Assembly (NCBI GenBank): GCA_964445645.1
Contig: CAYULH010000119.1
Coordinates: forward strand, 1-17,762
Source: Aureispira sp964445645
Lineage (GTDB): Bacteria > Bacteroidota > Bacteroidia > Chitinophagales > Saprospiraceae
Length of the DNA: 17,762 nucleotides
Direction: 5' to 3'
Positions 15,809 to 17,762 of the stretch are shown piece after piece. The notes beneath the pieces are model-generated. The model saw only the letters and a program-made list of their open reading frames with translations, searched no databases and was not told the origin of the DNA. The first letter of the stretch is position 1. Each line of letters opens with the position of its first letter. The position numbers and the translations under genes are program-made.

Positions 15809-15961
15809 GTCGATTGGTGTGTTTAGATGTGTGAGGTTATTCCAATCTTTTTTGTTTGTATTGTTTTGATAATCAATGGGTTGTAATGTTTATAAACAGA
15901 GGGCAATTGGAAGTATGTTATACAGTGAATAGAATAATTAAGTCAAGTTTTTACAAATTAT

Positions 15962-16003
15962 AAAAAAAACAAGCCTTACAACTTGTAGAATCTAGGTAGG
16001 CTT
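15962..16003 (-). terminator. Terminator-like hairpin on the minus strand, no gene to serve
   Basis: AAGCCTTAC (15971-15979) pairs with GTAGGCTT (15996-16003) over 8 bp with one bulged T. The eight A at 15962-15969 give a U-tract on the minus strand. The only gene to the right, pdhB, runs the other way, so this would end an antisense or short minus-strand transcript if functional. It could equally be a structured part of the pdhB leader. Confidence 0.4.
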
Positions 16004-16094
16004 TGTAATTTCAAGCCGCATGAACAACACCACAAACTAAGCTGATACAAACACCAATACATTAACCAGTGTTTTCAGTAAAAAGAACATTATT

Positions 16095-17078
16095 ATGGCA
16101 ACAAGAAAAATTCGCATGAGAGAGGCTTTGAAAGAAGCTATGTCTGAAGAAATGCGTAGAGATAAAAACGTGTTTTTGATGGGTGAGGAAGTCGCTGAAT
16201 ATAACGGCGCTTACAAAGTTAGTCAAGGCATGTTGGACGAATTTGGTCCCAAACGTGTGATTGATACACCTATTGCCGAGCTGGGATTTGCAGCTATTGG
16301 TGTGGGTGCTGCTATGGCAGGGGTACGTCCTATTGTTGAATTTATGACATGGAATTTTGCTGTATTGGCTTTTGATCAAATCGTAAACCACGCTGCCAAA
16401 ATCAACTCTATGTCTGCTGGACAATTTAGATGTCCAATTGTGTTTAGAGGCGGAACTGGATCTGCTGGACAATTGGCACAGCAGCACTCCCAAACATTTG
16501 AGAGCTGGTTGGCCAATGTACCGGGCCTCAAGGTGATTTCTATTTCCAATCCTTATGATGCCAAAGGCTTGTTGAAGTCGGCCATTCGCGATGAAGACCC
16601 TGTGTGTTTTATGGAGTCTGAAATGATGTATTCGGATATGGGCGAAGTGCCAGAAGAGGAATATTTGATTCCAATTGGCAAGGCTGATGTGAAGCGCGAA
16701 GGAACAGATGTAACCATTACTTGTTTTAATAAAATGGTAAAAGTGGCTTTGGCTGCTGCTGAAGAATTGCAAAAAGAAGGCATTTCGGTAGAAGTTATTG
16801 ACTTGCGAACCATTCGTCCATTGGATGAAGCAACCATTATCAATTCGGTCAAAAAGACCAATCGTTTGGTTGCTTTGGATGAGTCATGGCCCTTTGCAGG
16901 TGTTTCGTCAGAGATTGCCTACAGAGCGCAAAAACATGCCTTTGATTATTTGGATGCACCTGTTACACGGGTCAATAGTCAGGATGTAAGCATGTGTTAT
17001 GCACCCACTTTGGTTGATGCCTTCTTGCCTGATACCGAGCGTGTCATCAAGGCTATCAAAGAAGTAATGTATAGATAA
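16095..17078 (+). CDS. pdhB: Pyruvate dehydrogenase E1 component, beta subunit
   Basis: This 327-residue protein has the full length and layout of the E1 beta subunit. The N-terminal transketolase pyrimidine-binding domain (about 1-180) includes GEEVAEYNGAYKVSQGM, the thiamine-diphosphate Glu62 in IDTPIAELGF, and QQHSQTFE with the conserved active-site His131. The C-terminal transketolase domain (about 195-325) includes VEVIDLRTIRPLD and DESWPFAGVSSEI. With the alpha subunit (not in this window) it decarboxylates pyruvate and transfers the acetyl group to E2 lipoyl in the cytosolic pyruvate dehydrogenase complex. Branched-chain 2-oxoacid dehydrogenase beta subunits are close relatives, but the motif wording favours PdhB. 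The gene stands alone with its own terminator, so alpha and beta are unlinked here or alpha lies elsewhere. Confidence 0.93.
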   Translation: MATRKIRMREALKEAMSEEMRRDKNVFLMGEEVAEYNGAYKVSQGMLDEFGPKRVIDTPIAELGFAAIGVGAAMAGVRPIVEFMTWNFAVLAFDQIVNHAAKINSMSAGQFRCPIVFRGGTGSAGQLAQQHSQTFESWLANVPGLKVISISNPYDAKGLLKSAIRDEDPVCFMESEMMYSDMGEVPEEEYLIPIGKADVKREGTDVTITCFNKMVKVALAAAEELQKEGISVEVIDLRTIRPLDEATIINSVKKTNRLVALDESWPFAGVSSEIAYRAQKHAFDYLDAPVTRVNSQDVSMCYAPTLVDAFLPDTERVIKAIKEVMYR

Positions 17079-17100
17079 GAAATACAGTTTATAAATTATT

Positions 17101-17139
17101 AATCCCCAATCTTAGTAGCTACTAGGATTGGGGATTTTT
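17101..17139 (+). terminator. Intrinsic terminator of pdhB
   Basis: A long stem, AATCCCCAATC (17101-17111) with GATTGGGGATT (17126-17136), extends inward through TAGTAG/CTACTA with one G-U pair and is followed by a T-run (TTTTT in total at 17135-17139). It lies between converging genes and may also stop the minus-strand lipoprotein transcript, although its minus-strand tail is weak. Confidence 0.9.
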
Positions 17140-17147
17140 GGTATAGC

Positions 17148-17543
17148 TTAGTGCTTCTCAACACGCCATACCCAAGTGCTTCCATGTTTGTTCCAAGCAT
17201 TGCCTTGTATGACATTGTCTTTTAATTGGCCCACTTGTACCGCAGTATTGCCCTTGACCAAAATAATGGTATTACCATTTTGACTCCAAATATCTTCAGG
17301 GTTTTTGTATTGTACTGTATCTACATGGGTCGTATTGGTGCGATACTCCAATTGGCCACCTTTGAGAAATTTGTATTCACAAAAATGCCCGTCAGAATCT
17401 ATGCCCGACCATATCGTATTTTCGATACTTGTCTGCATTGAATAGTTGGAGGCAGGTATCTTATTGGGTGTGCAAGCCATCAAAAAAAGGCATAGCAAAA
17501 TAAGCAAGCCAGAGACTTGCTGAATTCTAGTTAGATTTTTCAT
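17148..17543 (-). CDS. Small lipoprotein, unknown function
   Basis: This 131-residue protein has a basic N-terminus, a hydrophobic core and a lipobox LMAC with Cys24, so it should be cleaved by signal peptidase II and lipid-anchored in the envelope. The mature part is about 108 residues. It has repeated short beta-like segments: TIWSGIDSDGHFCEYKFLKGG, DIWSQNGNTIILV, and a C-terminal GNAWNKHGSTWVWRVEKH. The pattern of a small barrel (threshold W, then Y-x-F, then W, then G-x-W) recalls single-domain META- or lipocalin-like lipoproteins, but I assign no family. The start is the ATG at 17543. It converges on pdhB and appears to be a single-gene unit, with no partner visible. Confidence 0.8.
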   Translation of the reverse strand: MKNLTRIQQVSGLLILLCLFLMACTPNKIPASNYSMQTSIENTIWSGIDSDGHFCEYKFLKGGQLEYRTNTTHVDTVQYKNPEDIWSQNGNTIILVKGNTAVQVGQLKDNVIQGNAWNKHGSTWVWRVEKH

Positions 17544-17684
17544 CTGTTTAGTTTTAGTTGTTGTGATTAGCTAGGAGTAGGTTTAAGATAGGGTAGCATT
17601 TGTCACAACGAGTTTAGTAATCAAGTTATTAATAACGATTCTGGTACAACAAATAAGTAGGTGCAAAAAAGTAACCGTACAACC

Positions 17685-17756
17685 GAGCTTGCGAGCTCAC
17701 GAAGTAATAAAAAATGAGAAATTTTTTCTCAGATCGAGGCACTCGCTATGCGATCT
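17685..17756. repeat. Cluster of three short hairpins, likely intergenic repeat element
   Basis: Three hairpins lie end to end: GAGCT/AGCTC (17685-17698, loop TGCG), TGAGAAA/TTTCTCA (17715-17731, loop TTT) and AGATCG/CGATCT (17731-17756). The last encloses CGAG/CTCG. GC-rich stems in an AT-rich gap resemble REP-like dispersed repeats. Its extent beyond the window is unknown. No gene is seen in 17544-17762. Confidence 0.55.
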
Positions 17757-17762
17757 GACTTA

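Larger units (their letters stand above)
15698..16094. other. Non-coding gap between regulator and pdhB
   Basis: This 397-base gap holds no gene. It contains the regulator's terminator (15778-15808), an AT-rich stretch that should include the pdhB promoter (15830-15960, no unambiguous box), a minus-strand terminator-like hairpin (15962-16003) and a pdhB leader of about 90 bases poor in G. Confidence 0.6.

Noticed and set aside
16062..16772. 236-residue minus-strand open frame
   Set aside because: It lies antisense to pdhB, its translation is rich in His, Ser and Cys without domain structure, and pdhB is certain. It is a shadow frame.

Overview
The window is chromosomal DNA of a Bacteroidota bacterium, low in GC (roughly 40% by eye). 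The gene content supports this: WG-repeat and DUF2157 proteins, a TonB-dependent receptor with an N-terminal carboxypeptidase-regulatory-like domain, a Reg_prop/Y_Y_Y sensor kinase paired with a LytTR regulator, a YHYH-domain remnant and 23-residue leucine-rich repeats. Promoter-like sequences resemble the TAnnTTTG type of this phylum rather than sigma70 boxes. The mix recalls marine Saprospiria, but that placement is inference. No rRNA, tRNA, CRISPR array, transposase or phage gene was seen.

Layout. Positions 1-244 hold an imperfect tandem duplication that includes the last codons of the first gene. Then comes a minus-strand pair, a secreted WG-repeat protein followed by a DUF2157 membrane protein (2936 down to 221). 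On the plus strand a secreted C1 (bleomycin-hydrolase-like) cysteine peptidase (3236-4447) ends at a strong terminator. It is followed by a decayed YHYH-domain gene (4542-4776) and two small intact envelope genes (4777-5710). Two minus-strand genes follow: a MACPF (perforin-like) protein without a signal peptide (5782-7392) and a leucine-rich-repeat protein (7717-8592). The gap between them contains a perfect 17-bp-arm inverted repeat.

The central block is a possible signalling unit. A TonB-dependent receptor (minus, 9281-11671) is divergent from a 1004-residue periplasmic-propeller sensor kinase (11837-14851) and its LytTR response regulator (14948-15697). Beyond the receptor's 3' end, at about 9092-9264, is a plus-strand arrangement with no protein gene: repeated CCGTTTT boxes spaced like a LytTR operator, a promoter-like TTACTTTG, and about 95 nt of structured sequence ending in a clear intrinsic terminator. 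This looks like an orphan small RNA that could be controlled by the adjacent LytTR regulator, and it is the most interesting observation in the window.

The right end carries a housekeeping gene, pdhB (pyruvate dehydrogenase E1 beta), with a strong terminator. It faces a small lipoprotein gene, and the last 80 bases hold a cluster of short hairpins resembling a dispersed intergenic repeat.
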